DNA of 64,000 bases, taken from NCBI RefSeq assembly GCF_030397665.1, contig NZ_JAPUBT010000003.1, forward strand, positions 248,001-312,000, written 5' to 3'. Origin of the DNA: Janthinobacterium sp. SUN073. Its GTDB lineage: Bacteria; Pseudomonadota; Gammaproteobacteria; Burkholderiales; Burkholderiaceae_D. Numbering within the stretch: position 1 is the stretch's first letter; the number at the start of each line of letters is the position of its first letter. The notes below the pieces were generated by a model. That model was not told where the DNA came from. It searched no databases and was given only the letters and a program-made list of their open reading frames with translations. A program made the position numbers and the translations under genes. Of this stretch, positions 55,548 through 64,000 are shown piece after piece.

Positions 55548-57181
55548 GCGCTGCGCTGCGCCGTGGCCGACTCCAGCGCGCTGTTGACGGCCTCGGAAAA
55601 CGCCTGCACGTCGAGCGGCTTGGTGAGGTAGCGGTAAAAGCCAGCCGCCAGCCCCTGGCGGATATCGCCCGGCCCGGCCACGGCCGTCAGGACGATGACG
55701 GGAATATGCGCGGTGCGGACATCGGCGCGCAGCAGCTGCATGACTTGCGTGCCGCTGATGTCGGGCAGGTCGCTGTCCATCAGTATCAGCTGCGGCAGGT
55801 GGCGGCGCGCCAGGTCCAGGCCCGTTTGCCCGTCGCCGGCCGACAGCAGGTCGAGGTCGGGGCGAAAATGGATCAGGCCCGCCACCAGGGCCAGATTCAG
55901 GGGGTTGTCTTCCACATACAGCAGCGTCTTGCGGTCCGGCAGCCGTACCGTTTCCGCGGGCCGGGCAATGGCGGACAGGTGTGCACTTTCCTGCTGCGGC
56001 TGGCGCGCCGGGCAACTGGCGATATCGAGCCAGAAGGTGCTGCCGCGTCCGGGCGTGCTGGCCACGCCCAGCCTGGCCTGCATGGCTTCGGCCAGGCGCT
56101 TGCTGACCACCAGCCCCAGGCCCGTGCCCTCCTCGTCGCGCGCATCGCGTCCCAGGCGGTTGAAGGGCTGGAACAGCGCTTCGAGCTGCGCGGCGCTCAG
56201 CCCGCCGCCCGTGTCGCGCACGGACAGGCGCAGCTGCCGTGCGTCGACGGGCTGGCAATCGACGTGGATTTCGCCCTGTTCCCGGTTGTACTTGACGGCG
56301 TTCGACAGCAAGTTGAGCAGTACTTGCTTGAGGCGTGTACGGTCGGCCAGCACATGCAGGCCGACCGCTTCCACGAACGTCAAAGTGATGCCGCGCTTGC
56401 GCGCCAGCGGTTCCATCATTTGCCAGCATTCGTGGTAGATGCCGGCCAGCTCGACCGGCTCCATAGACAGCGACATATTGCCCGACTCGATTTTGGCGAT
56501 ATCGAGGATATCGTTGATCAAAGTCAGCAGGTGCCGGCCCGCGCCGAAGATGTGCGAGGCAAAGATTTTCTTTTCCTGCGCCGTCGAGGGGATGGAGTCG
56601 GACATCAGCATCTGCGAAAAGCCCAGGATGGCGTTGAGCGGCGTACGCAGCTCGTGGCTCATGCTGGACAGGAAATTGGTCTTTTCCTGGTTCGCCCGCT
56701 CGGCCACTTCGCGCGCCAGCTGCAAATCCTTGTTCATGGCGTCGAGTTCGTCCGTGTGCTGGCGCAGCAGCAGTTCCAGGCGCGCATTGGCGATGCGCAG
56801 CTGGCGCGTTTCCAGCGCGCGCGCCAGTATCAGCAGGATGCCCGACACCTTGAACGGCTTGACGACATAGTCGAGCGCACCCGCCTGCATGGCCTGCACG
56901 GCCGAGGCGATCGTGCCTTCGCCCGTCATGATGATGCAGGCCAGGTCCGGATCGATCTGCCGCGCCGCTTCCACCACGGCGATGCCGTTCATGCCAGGCA
57001 TCATCAGGTCGACCAGCAGCAGGTCGAACGATTCGACGGCCAGCAGGGACAGCGCCGCCTCGCCAGAGACGAGTCCCGTCGTGTCGTAGGCCTGCCCCCG
57101 CAAGGTGTCGCACAGCGCGCGCATGTGCGCCAGCTCGTCGTCGACGATGAGGATACGCGGCGGCATTGATGAGCTGTTCAT
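55544..57181 (-). CDS. REC-HisKA-HATPase-REC hybrid kinase/response regulator
   Basis: A 545-residue soluble protein. An N-terminal receiver (VDDELAHMRAL, Asp58 in LLLVDLMMPGMNG) is joined by a coiled coil (about 115-170) to HisKA (His176 in MSHELRTPLNAILGF), HATPase (NLLSNAVKYNREQGEI, DTGGGLS, GTGLGLVVSKRL) and a second, C-terminal receiver (YVEDNPLNLAL, ILMDSDLPDISG, with a KPLDVQAF lysine motif). AGGAGA seven bases before the ATG at 57181 fixes the start. It has no sensor or DNA-binding domain, so it probably relays phosphate from the third-gene membrane kinase. Confidence 0.9.
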   Translation of the reverse strand: MNSSSMPPRILIVDDELAHMRALCDTLRGQAYDTTGLVSGEAALSLLAVESFDLLLVDLMMPGMNGIAVVEAARQIDPDLACIIMTGEGTIASAVQAMQAGALDYVVKPFKVSGILLILARALETRQLRIANARLELLLRQHTDELDAMNKDLQLAREVAERANQEKTNFLSSMSHELRTPLNAILGFSQMLMSDSIPSTAQEKKIFASHIFGAGRHLLTLINDILDIAKIESGNMSLSMEPVELAGIYHECWQMMEPLARKRGITLTFVEAVGLHVLADRTRLKQVLLNLLSNAVKYNREQGEIHVDCQPVDARQLRLSVRDTGGGLSAAQLEALFQPFNRLGRDARDEEGTGLGLVVSKRLAEAMQARLGVASTPGRGSTFWLDIASCPARQPQQESAHLSAIARPAETVRLPDRKTLLYVEDNPLNLALVAGLIHFRPDLDLLSAGDGQTGLDLARRHLPQLILMDSDLPDISGTQVMQLLRADVRTAHIPVIVLTAVAGPGDIRQGLAAGFYRYLTKPLDVQAFSEAVNSALESATAQRSA

Positions 57182-57306
57182 GCATTCTCCTGGCGCCCCA
57201 CCTGCGCCTCGCGGAGCGGAGGCAGGCCTGCAAGATGCTTTTCGAGCATAACACTTGCGAATTACCAAAAATACACGAATTGTCACGCGCGCGGCAACGC
57301 AAGAGG

Positions 57307-59505
57307 CTAAGTAAGCTTGGGAAGCCCCCGCAGCAGCTTGTCCAGGGTCAGCGGATAGTCGCGCACGCGTACACCCGTGGCGTTGTAGACGGCATTGGCG
57401 ATCGCGGCCGCCACACCGCAAATGCCCAGCTCGCCCACGCCCTTGGCTTTCATGGGCGAGGACATGGGGTCGGTTTCGTCGAGGAAGATCACGTCCTGGT
57501 GCGGGATGTCGGCGTGCACGGGCACTTCGTAGCCGGCCAGGTCGTGGTTGACGAAGAAACCGGCGCGCTTGTCGACCACCAGTTCTTCCATCAGCGCCGC
57601 GCCCACGCCCATGGTCATGGCGCCGATCACCTGGCTGCGCGCCGCCTTCGGGTTCAGGATGCGGCCGGCCGCACACACAGCCAGCATGCGGCGCACGCGC
57701 ACTTCGCCCGTGTCGCCGTCCACGCCCACCTCCACGAAATGCGCGCCAAACGTCGATTGCTGGAATTTTTTGTCGAGCTCGCCATATTCCATATGGTCTT
57801 CGGCGACGATGTCGCCGTTCGCCGCCGCCTGCGCCAAAGGCACGCTGCGCTCGCCCTGGCTGACTTGCCCATCGGAAAAACGCGCTTCCTTCTCGTCAAA
57901 GCCCAGCTTGCCGGCGATGGCCTGGCGCAGGCGCACGCAGGCCGCATACACGCCTGCCGTCGAGCTGTTGCCACCCCACTGCCCGCCCGAACCGGCCGAG
58001 ACGGGAAAATCCGAGTCGCCCAGGCGCACGACGACACGCTTCAAGGTCACGCCCAGCATTTCCGCCGCCGTCTGGGCGATGATCGTGTAGCTGCCCGTGC
58101 CGATGTCCGTCATGTCCGTTTCCACGGTGACGATGCCGTTGGCGTCCAGGCGCACGCGGGCGGCGGACTGCATGACGAGGTTGTTGCGGAAAGCAGCCGC
58201 CACGCCCATGCCCACCAGCCAGCGGCCGTCGCGCCGCGTACCGGGCTGTGCTTGGCGCTCTTTCCAGCCGAACTCCACGGCGCCAGTGCGCAGGCAATCG
58301 ATCAGGCGGCGCTGGGAAAACGGTCTGCCCGGTTTTTCCGGGTCCACTTTCGTATCGTTCAGGATGCGCAAGACGATGGGGTCCAGGTTCAGCTTTTCCG
58401 CCAGCTCGTCCATGGCGATTTCCAGCGCCATCAGCCCCGGTGCCTCGCCCGGCGCGCGCATGGCGTTGCCTTCCGGCAAGTCGAGCACGGCCAGGCGCAT
58501 GGCCGTCATGCGGTGTGGCCCCGCATACAGCAGCCGCGTTTGCATCACGGCCGTTTCCGGCGACCCTCCTTTGAGGTCACCGGACCACGATTCATGGCCG
58601 ATGGCCGTGATCTTGCCATCGCGCGTGGCGCCGATACGCAGGCGCTGGATGGTGGCGGGCCGGTGCGTCGTGTTGTTGAACATCAAGGGCCGCGTCAGGG
58701 CCACCTTGACGGGACGCTGTGCCGCGCGCGCGCCAAGGGCCGCCAGCAGGGCTTCGGCGCGCACGAACAGCTTGCCGCCGAAACCGCCGCCGATATACGG
58801 CGAGACGATGCGCACCTGCTCTTTCGCCATGCCAAGGGTGCGGGCCAGGTCGCCCCGGCCCCAGTCCACCATCTGGTTCGCCGTCCACAGCGTCAATGTA
58901 TCGCCCTCCCAGGCGGCAATCGACGCGTGCGGCTCCATCATGGCGTGCGACTGGTCAGGCGTCGTGTAGCTGACGTCGAGACGCACGGGAGCATTCGCAA
59001 AGGCGCTGGCGAAATTGCCCGTCTTGCTGTCGGGCTTGCCATCCTTCGGCCTGGTGGCCGAGTTTTTTGCCTTGGCCAGGTCGAAAACGCCCGGCTGCTC
59101 GACATACTTGACGTCAAGCAACTGCGCGGCCGAGCGCGCCTGCTCGAAGGTTTCCGCCACCACCAGCGCGATGGCCTGCTGGTAATGTTGAATGTCCGGG
59201 CCGCCCAGCAAATGCGCCGTGTTCATCTTGCCTTTGCCCAGCTTGCCTGCCGATTGCGCCGTGACCACGGCCAGCACGCCCGGTGCGCGCCGCGCGGCGC
59301 TGGTATCGAGCGAGGCGATGCGGCCCCTGGCAATCGCCGCGCCCACCACGTAACCGTAGGCGGCGTACGGCGCGGCCTTGTTTTGTTCATACGCGTACGG
59401 CGCCGTGCCCGTGGTTTTCAGGGGGCCATCGATGCGGTCCGTGGGACGCCCCACGACTTTCAGCTGGTCGATGGGGTTCGTCGTGGCGGGTGTCGAAAAT
59501 TTCAT
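57307..59505 (-). CDS. paoC: Molybdopterin-binding subunit of periplasmic aldehyde oxidoreductase (PaoC-like)
   Basis: A 732-residue xanthine-oxidase-family large subunit. Motifs are GRPTDRIDGPLKTTGTAPYAYE (family start), IGGGFGGKLFVRAEALLAALGA, EGNAMRAPGEAPGLMALEIAMDEL, IGTGSYTIIAQTAAE and the C-terminal MKAKGVGELGICG with the active-site Glu. This matches PaoC/YagR, which binds molybdenum cytosine-dinucleotide cofactor and oxidises aromatic aldehydes. The ATG at 59505 opens the conserved N-terminus. It lies four bases after paoB. The maturation chaperone paoD does not follow here; a different operon begins 125 bases on. Confidence 0.92.
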   Translation of the reverse strand: MKFSTPATTNPIDQLKVVGRPTDRIDGPLKTTGTAPYAYEQNKAAPYAAYGYVVGAAIARGRIASLDTSAARRAPGVLAVVTAQSAGKLGKGKMNTAHLLGGPDIQHYQQAIALVVAETFEQARSAAQLLDVKYVEQPGVFDLAKAKNSATRPKDGKPDSKTGNFASAFANAPVRLDVSYTTPDQSHAMMEPHASIAAWEGDTLTLWTANQMVDWGRGDLARTLGMAKEQVRIVSPYIGGGFGGKLFVRAEALLAALGARAAQRPVKVALTRPLMFNNTTHRPATIQRLRIGATRDGKITAIGHESWSGDLKGGSPETAVMQTRLLYAGPHRMTAMRLAVLDLPEGNAMRAPGEAPGLMALEIAMDELAEKLNLDPIVLRILNDTKVDPEKPGRPFSQRRLIDCLRTGAVEFGWKERQAQPGTRRDGRWLVGMGVAAAFRNNLVMQSAARVRLDANGIVTVETDMTDIGTGSYTIIAQTAAEMLGVTLKRVVVRLGDSDFPVSAGSGGQWGGNSSTAGVYAACVRLRQAIAGKLGFDEKEARFSDGQVSQGERSVPLAQAAANGDIVAEDHMEYGELDKKFQQSTFGAHFVEVGVDGDTGEVRVRRMLAVCAAGRILNPKAARSQVIGAMTMGVGAALMEELVVDKRAGFFVNHDLAGYEVPVHADIPHQDVIFLDETDPMSSPMKAKGVGELGICGVAAAIANAVYNATGVRVRDYPLTLDKLLRGLPKLT

Positions 59506-59509
59506 GGCC

Positions 59510-60469
59510 CTAGCCTTTCTGGTCGGGTGCTTGCGCCAGCACGGCAGCAATCGTGCGCTGCGCCAGGGTCAGCTTGAAGGCGTTGTCGGCGGTGGGATGG
59601 GCGCCCGCCAGCAGCCGTTCGCTCACGGCAGCCGCGCCATTGGGCATCGCCTGCTCGGCGGCGGCGATTCTCCACGGCTGCGGCGCGACGCCGCCCAGGG
59701 CCAGCCTGCCAGTGCCGTTGGGCAAGATGATGGCCGCGACAGACACCAGCGCAAACGCATACGAGGCACGGTCGCGTACCTTGCGGTAGACGTGCGTGCC
59801 GCCGACGGGCGGGGGCAAGGTCACGCTGGTGATCAGTTCGCCCGGCTGCAGCACGGTTTCCAGCTGCGGCGTGTTGCCCGGCAAGCGGTAAAAGTCGGCA
59901 ATCGGGATGCTGCGCGTGCTACCGTCGGCCCGCACCGTGTCGATGCCGGCATCGAGCGCGCGCATGGCCACGGCCATGTCGCTGGGGTGCGTGGCGATGC
60001 AGGCCTCGCTGCCGCCCAGGATGGCCAGCGGCCGGCTGAAACCCGCGATGGCGGAGCAGCCGCTGCCCGGCACGCGCTTGTTGCACGCCTGATTCGTGTC
60101 ATAGAAATACGCGCAGCGCGTGCGCTGCAGCAAATTGCCTGCCGTCGTCGCCTTGTTGCGCAGTTGCGCCGAAGCGCCGGCCAGCAAGGCGCGCGACAAT
60201 ACGCCGTAATCGCGGCGCACCGTGGCGTGGGCCGCCAGCGCCGTGTTGCGCACCAGGGCGCCGATACGCAAGCCGCCGTCCGCCGTCGTTTCAATGCGAT
60301 CCAGGGCGAGGCCATTCACGTCGATCAAATGCGCGGGCGTTTCGATTTCCAGTTTCATCAGATCGAGCAGATTCGTGCCGCCCGCGATGAAGCGCGCGCC
60401 CGGCGTGTGCAAGGCGGCGGCCGCCGCCTCGGCCGGTGTGGCCGCCTTCTGGTAGCTGAACACTCTCAT
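59510..60469 (-). CDS. paoB: FAD-binding subunit of aldehyde oxidoreductase (PaoB-like)
   Basis: A 319-residue FAD subunit ([43 protein letters not shown]). The insertion [20 protein letters not shown] provides the cysteines that bind an additional [4Fe-4S] cluster in E. coli PaoB, a hallmark separating this group from ordinary xanthine dehydrogenases. The ATG at 60469 overlaps the paoA stop (ATGA). A 21-codon longer in-frame reading exists but would lie inside paoA. Confidence 0.92.
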   Translation of the reverse strand: MRVFSYQKAATPAEAAAAALHTPGARFIAGGTNLLDLMKLEIETPAHLIDVNGLALDRIETTADGGLRIGALVRNTALAAHATVRRDYGVLSRALLAGASAQLRNKATTAGNLLQRTRCAYFYDTNQACNKRVPGSGCSAIAGFSRPLAILGGSEACIATHPSDMAVAMRALDAGIDTVRADGSTRSIPIADFYRLPGNTPQLETVLQPGELITSVTLPPPVGGTHVYRKVRDRASYAFALVSVAAIILPNGTGRLALGGVAPQPWRIAAAEQAMPNGAAAVSERLLAGAHPTADNAFKLTLAQRTIAAVLAQAPDQKG

Positions 60470-61125
60470 GCCGGCCTCCCCGCCACCTCGGTGATGGCTT
60501 CGATGATGTTGGAATAGGCGCCGCAGCGGCAAATATTACCGCTCATGCGCTCGCGCAATTCTTCCGGCGTCACCGAGGGCGGTGCGTTCAAGTCAGCGCT
60601 GACGTGGCTGGGGATGCCCTGGCGGATTTCTCCCAGGGCGGCGACGGCCGAGCAGATCTGCCCCGGCGTGCAGTAGCCACATTGAAAGCCGTCATGCGCG
60701 ATGAAGGCGGCCTGCATCGGGTGCAGCCTGTCGGGCGTACCCAGTCCCTCGATGGTGGTGACCTTGGCGCCGTCATGCATCACGGCCAGGGTCAGGCAGG
60801 CATTGATGCGCTGGCCGTCGAGCATGACGGTGCAGGCACCGCACTGGCCGTGGTCGCAACCCTTCTTGGTGCCCGTCAGCTGTAAATGTTCGCGCAAGGC
60901 GTCGAGCAAGCTGGTGCGCGTGTCGAGTTCCAGGCTGTGGCGCCGGCCATTGACGTCGAGATTGACTTTCATCAGGACGGGCGGCGGAGAAACACTGGCC
61001 TGGGTGGCCGTATTCACCGCTTCCGCCGCTCCCGCCACGCCGGGCACGGCCACGGCCGTGGCCGACAGCGCGCCGGCGATCAGCAAGCCTCGCCTGCCGG
61101 CATTGATGTGATTACACTCTGTCAT
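60466..61125 (-). CDS. paoA: [2Fe-2S] subunit of periplasmic aldehyde oxidoreductase (PaoA-like)
   Basis: A 219-residue iron-sulfur subunit. An N-terminal Tat-type signal ([22 protein letters not shown]) indicates export of the folded complex to the periplasm, as for E. coli PaoABC. Two [2Fe-2S] sites are clear: [15 protein letters not shown] with a later C in INACLTLAV, and the alpha-helical site [11 protein letters not shown] with [15 protein letters not shown]. It is the first gene of the operon; the ATG at 61125 is 76 bases after the sigma-factor gene, so read-through from that locus is possible. Confidence 0.92.
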   Translation of the reverse strand: MTECNHINAGRRGLLIAGALSATAVAVPGVAGAAEAVNTATQASVSPPPVLMKVNLDVNGRRHSLELDTRTSLLDALREHLQLTGTKKGCDHGQCGACTVMLDGQRINACLTLAVMHDGAKVTTIEGLGTPDRLHPMQAAFIAHDGFQCGYCTPGQICSAVAALGEIRQGIPSHVSADLNAPPSVTPEELRERMSGNICRCGAYSNIIEAITEVAGRPA

Positions 61126-61201
61126 GTCGCGCTTCCTCCTGGCTGTGGACTGGCTGGGTGGGCGCATGCAGGCCCGAAGCAGCAGTCTGCTGGCAGGAAT
61201 G

Positions 61202-61933
61202 TTACGCGTCTGTACGCGAACGAACGTTCAGCCTCAGACTGCGCCGGGAGGCGCCGACGCCGCCCTGCGCCGCATGGCCCGTGTGGCGCGCGCAGTGGTC
61301 GAGCGCCTGGCGCAAGGTCGTATCGACATTGCGCAGCGACATGTCATGCCGCTCGGCCACCTCCTGGCGGGTCAGCTCGTCCACGCGCAGCGCTTCGAGC
61401 ACTTGCTGGTGGCGCCGCGGCAGCAGCGCGACGGCCTGCGCCAGCCGGCGCACATCGGCATGCAGTTCGGCCAGGCGTTCCGGCCCCGCCGCCGTATCGG
61501 CCAGGAAATCGACGAGGACGGCGGCGCCAGCGCCAGCTCCACCGCCATCGCCCTCGTCCGCATACAGCCAGGCGCGGTTGCGGCGCAGGCTGTCCATGGC
61601 CGCATTGCAGGCCACGCGGAACACATAGGCAACGGGGCTGTGCGCCAGCGCCGCGCCGCCCCATGCCGTCCACGCGCCCAGACGCAGCCAGGCGTCATGC
61701 AGGCTGTCGCTGGCCAGTTCGGCGCAACCCAGGTGGCGCGTCAGGCGCCGGTGCAAGCCCGCATAATTGCTTTCCAGCACCGCTTGCAGCTGGGCGCCCT
61801 GCCCTGGCACCGCCGCCACGTCGTTGGCCGCCTGCAAACGGGGCCGGATGGCGGGCCGGTACCTGGCCATGCCTGCAGGCCCCATGGCACCGGCCATGCG
61901 CAAGCGCAAGGGTTCGGCCAGGCGGGCCATCAT
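61202..61933 (-). CDS. ECF-type sigma factor coupled to the second exoprotein
   Basis: A sigma-70-family ECF factor of up to 243 residues, paralogous to the one at 28635-29237 (shared LHRRLTR-HLGCAELASDSLHDAWLRL; LPRRHQQVLEALRVDELTRQEVAERHDMSLRNVDTTLRQALDHC). It carries a longer N-terminus of about 60 residues; starts at 61933, 61930 or internal Met codons are all possible. I take 61933 because its ATG overlaps the exoprotein stop (ATGA). No anti-sigma gene is adjacent. It ends 76 bases before paoA. Confidence 0.85.
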   Translation of the reverse strand: MMARLAEPLRLRMAGAMGPAGMARYRPAIRPRLQAANDVAAVPGQGAQLQAVLESNYAGLHRRLTRHLGCAELASDSLHDAWLRLGAWTAWGGAALAHSPVAYVFRVACNAAMDSLRRNRAWLYADEGDGGGAGAGAAVLVDFLADTAAGPERLAELHADVRRLAQAVALLPRRHQQVLEALRVDELTRQEVAERHDMSLRNVDTTLRQALDHCARHTGHAAQGGVGASRRSLRLNVRSRTDA

Positions 61934-64000
61934 GGCGACAACCTGCTGCGCTCTTGCGCCGTCAGCTGGCGCGTGGCCGATTCCGGCAATGGTCCCAGGC
62001 CCAGCACTCGCACGGCGCTGCGCGGGTTGTAATCGGCCGCCTCGATGCGCGCGCCCTCCTGCGGCGCCGCTTGCGCGCTGTCGGGCGGTGCGTCATTGCC
62101 AAAGCCCAGCACGCGCACCGTGAACACCGATGGCTGCGCCGAACGGGTGGCGGCGCGCTCGCGCTGCACCACGTCCTGCGCCGCCGCGGTCGCCTGCGTG
62201 GCGGCCGCGCTGGCGTTGCTCATGGCGGCCACGTTGACGGACGCCACCGTCGGCATGCCCTTGGCTTCGCCCTTGACCTGGATATTCGCCGCGTTCATCA
62301 CCGTCAGCGCGGCCAGGTTGACGTTGCCCGAGACGCGGATGCCCGCCTCGCCCGCGTCGATGGTGCCCAGCGGAGCCAGCAAGTCCACGTCGCCGGCCGG
62401 CACTTCGGCGATCGGCGCCAGGGTGGCGATGCCGGCGCCCGTGCTGGGCACGTCGGACGACAGGGTCACATTGCCCCAGTTGTCATACACACGCTTGGGC
62501 GGCGTGTAGACGATGGTCGACTTCGAACCACGCCCTGCATTGATGTCGCCCTGCGACGACCAGCCCAGGATATCGCCGCCAAACGTCGTCATGACGCGGC
62601 TCTGGCCCAGCAGGATGCTGCCGTGCGAGAACAGCTCGATATTCCCGCCGCCCTTGGTCATGACGCCCGAGGTCGATGGCGGCGCTTCGCCTTCGATGCC
62701 GAACACCTGCTTGCCACCCGGCGTCAGCAGTTGAATGTCGCCGCCGAAGTTGGTGTGCACGTAGCCGCTGCGGGGAACGATGCGGTCGTTTCTTCCAGAG
62801 CTCGGGTTGTAAAGACCAAACGTGCCGCGGTACATGACGATGTCGCCCGCATAGGCAATTGCCTTGCCGCTGGCGTCCGTGGCCGGCGCCAGGCCCGCGA
62901 TGGCGTTGCGACTGCGCAAAAAGCTGCCATAGCGCGAACTGTCCCGGTCGTTGTACTCGCGCCCGCCCGCCTTCAGTTCGGCGAAATACACGTCGCGGGC
63001 AAACACGCGCTGCTGCGGCTCGGGCAAGGCCAGATAGAAGGCTTGCGCTTCGGCGGGCGTGCCCTTGAAGCCGTAGCGCTCGACTAGCCAGGTCACCAAT
63101 TCGGTTTCGTACGATTTCACCACCTTGCCGGCCTGCTCAGCCAGCGGCACGCCCGTCTTTGCCACGTTGGCCGGGTCCAGGTAGGGCTTGACGAAGCGCA
63201 GGTAATCGAGACCGGCCGCGCCCACGCCTGCCTGCATTGCGATGCTGGCGCCCGCACGCTTGTCGCCCTGTACGACGGGGCCGAGGCTGACGACGCTGCC
63301 CTTGTCCTGCATCAATATGTTGCGTCCCGCGCTGATGTCCAGCGTGCCAGGGCCGGCCACGTTGAAGGCGCTGTTCAGGATATCGCGCCCGGCCGACACC
63401 ACCGACACGTCATATGCATTGTTGTGCACGAACAGGTTGCTGATATTGGCGAAGCGCATGTCGCTGTTGCTGGCATTGCCCTCAATGGCTTCCAGCTGCG
63501 CCGTGCCGCTGCCGACGATATCGCGTCCCGCCTTCATCCACACGGGTTGGCCACCCTCATACCAGGTGATGCCCGCATGCCTGGCGTCCAAAAATTCGAG
63601 GATGCGGCCGCTGTTCACGCCCACCAGGTCGCCCGTGACGGCATAGATACGGGCCACCTGCGTGCCGCTGTTGGCGGGGCCGGCCGAGGAATTGGGGCCG
63701 AAGGCAAACAGCGGGAAGTTCCATTTCGTTGCCGGCCCCCCCGTGCTTGAGACATTGCTAGCCAGGGGACTGCTCGCGTAAGGATTGATATCCCAGCCCG
63801 TGAAGCCAGGCTTGAACGGCGTCGCGATGCTGTCGGCGGCAGCGCCGGACTGGCTGATGGCATAGCCGCCCGCATAAATGGAATCACTGGCCAGCCATTG
63901 CAACTGGGCATAGCCCGACGGTGCCACCACCAGGGGGGCATCATATTCGCGGATGGCATTCGGGCTGCCAACCGCCTTGCCATAGTACAAACTGCCATGC
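61930..64000 (-). CDS. Second filamentous-haemagglutinin-like exoprotein, C-terminal part (5' end outside window)
   Basis: The last 690 codons of a second DUF3739 exoprotein; the open frame runs to the window edge. It aligns with the C-terminus of the 4265-residue protein (SIYAGGYAISQSGAA, GGREYND, GGKQVFGIEGEAP, ILLGQSRVMTTFGGDILGWS, STIVYTPPKRVYDNWGNVTL) and shares the end pattern VRVLGLG...LTAQER. Comparison shows two near-identical stretches separated by divergent ones. The N-terminal TPS domain, if present, lies beyond base 64000. Its stop overlaps the sigma-factor start, repeating the organisation at 29237. Confidence 0.88.
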   Translation of the reverse strand, partial: HGSLYYGKAVGSPNAIREYDAPLVVAPSGYAQLQWLASDSIYAGGYAISQSGAAADSIATPFKPGFTGWDINPYASSPLASNVSSTGGPATKWNFPLFAFGPNSSAGPANSGTQVARIYAVTGDLVGVNSGRILEFLDARHAGITWYEGGQPVWMKAGRDIVGSGTAQLEAIEGNASNSDMRFANISNLFVHNNAYDVSVVSAGRDILNSAFNVAGPGTLDISAGRNILMQDKGSVVSLGPVVQGDKRAGASIAMQAGVGAAGLDYLRFVKPYLDPANVAKTGVPLAEQAGKVVKSYETELVTWLVERYGFKGTPAEAQAFYLALPEPQQRVFARDVYFAELKAGGREYNDRDSSRYGSFLRSRNAIAGLAPATDASGKAIAYAGDIVMYRGTFGLYNPSSGRNDRIVPRSGYVHTNFGGDIQLLTPGGKQVFGIEGEAPPSTSGVMTKGGGNIELFSHGSILLGQSRVMTTFGGDILGWSSQGDINAGRGSKSTIVYTPPKRVYDNWGNVTLSSDVPSTGAGIATLAPIAEVPAGDVDLLAPLGTIDAGEAGIRVSGNVNLAALTVMNAANIQVKGEAKGMPTVASVNVAAMSNASAAATQATAAAQDVVQRERAATRSAQPSVFTVRVLGFGNDAPPDSAQAAPQEGARIEAADYNPRSAVRVLGLGPLPESATRQLTAQERSRLSP
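61930..64000. repeat. Direct repeat, copy 2: 3' end of the second exoprotein gene
   Basis: Homologous to 29237-31260 in the same orientation, with the strongest match at about 62130-62570. The two copies are about 32.7 kb apart, so recombination between them would remove the interval holding the iron-receptor, kinase and pao operons. Confidence 0.8.

Noticed and set aside
55548..57302. In-frame upstream extension of the binding-protein gene
   Set aside because: It is the shadow frame of the REC-HisKA-HATPase-REC gene; the ATG at 55547 opens the hydrophobic N-terminus.

Overview
This 64 kb window is GC-rich and densely coded, with few gaps, and reads as the chromosome of a free-living Gram-negative betaproteobacterium. 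The gene content points to Oxalobacteraceae (Janthinobacterium, Duganella or Massilia type): class I PHA synthase under an FNR/Anr-type site, many hybrid sensor kinases and c-di-GMP enzymes, FecIR/TonB signalling, giant filamentous-haemagglutinin-like exoproteins, and a PTS-independent N-acetylgalactosamine (GalNAc) pathway. The genus is an inference from gene content only. I saw no rRNA, tRNA, IS element, phage or CRISPR array.

Bases 1-10000 hold a GalNAc catabolic locus. A secreted GH31 glycosidase of the alpha-N-acetylgalactosaminidase type (cut by the window edge) is divergent from agaS-agaK-agaZ-agaR-agaA-permease. Repeated ACTTTCG motifs between them are probable AgaR operators. The layout implies: free GalNAc from alpha-linked glycans outside the cytoplasm, import by an MFS symporter, phosphorylate with a ROK kinase, deacetylate, deaminate/isomerise, and cleave to trioses. 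Bases 10100-14600 carry an APC amino-acid permease, a DUF445 membrane protein and an Aer-like chemoreceptor with a perfect FNR-type box upstream.

Bases 15000-22300 form one signalling operon: PAS-GGDEF cyclase, CheW, REC-HD-GYP phosphodiesterase, FIST sensor, and a 1182-residue hybrid kinase with two receivers and an Hpt domain. It is followed by phaC and a tandem universal stress protein behind a class II FNR/Anr-like promoter, then (minus strand) a PmrAB/QseBC-like two-component pair in an operon with a VIT-type Fe/Mn transporter, divergent from cytochrome b561.

Bases 28600-44500 (minus strand) hold the most unusual unit: an STN + TonB-C-like protein, an ECF sigma factor, a FecR regulator, a 4265-residue two-partner-secretion exoprotein (TPS + DUF3739), and a second ECF sigma factor whose start codon overlaps the exoprotein stop codon. 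A paralogous exoprotein-sigma pair with the same kind of overlap lies at 61200-64000 and runs off the window. The two exoprotein 3' ends are about 2 kb direct repeats.

Between these two loci lie a Cys-rich secreted peptide, a frameshifted alpha/beta hydrolase, a CorA-type transporter, a Fur-boxed fecI-fecR-TonB receptor operon, a poly-Gly lipoprotein, a three-gene sensory operon (two hybrid kinases plus a membrane-anchored NMT1/SsuA-like binding protein, with no ABC permease or ATPase), and a paoABC-type periplasmic molybdenum aldehyde dehydrogenase.
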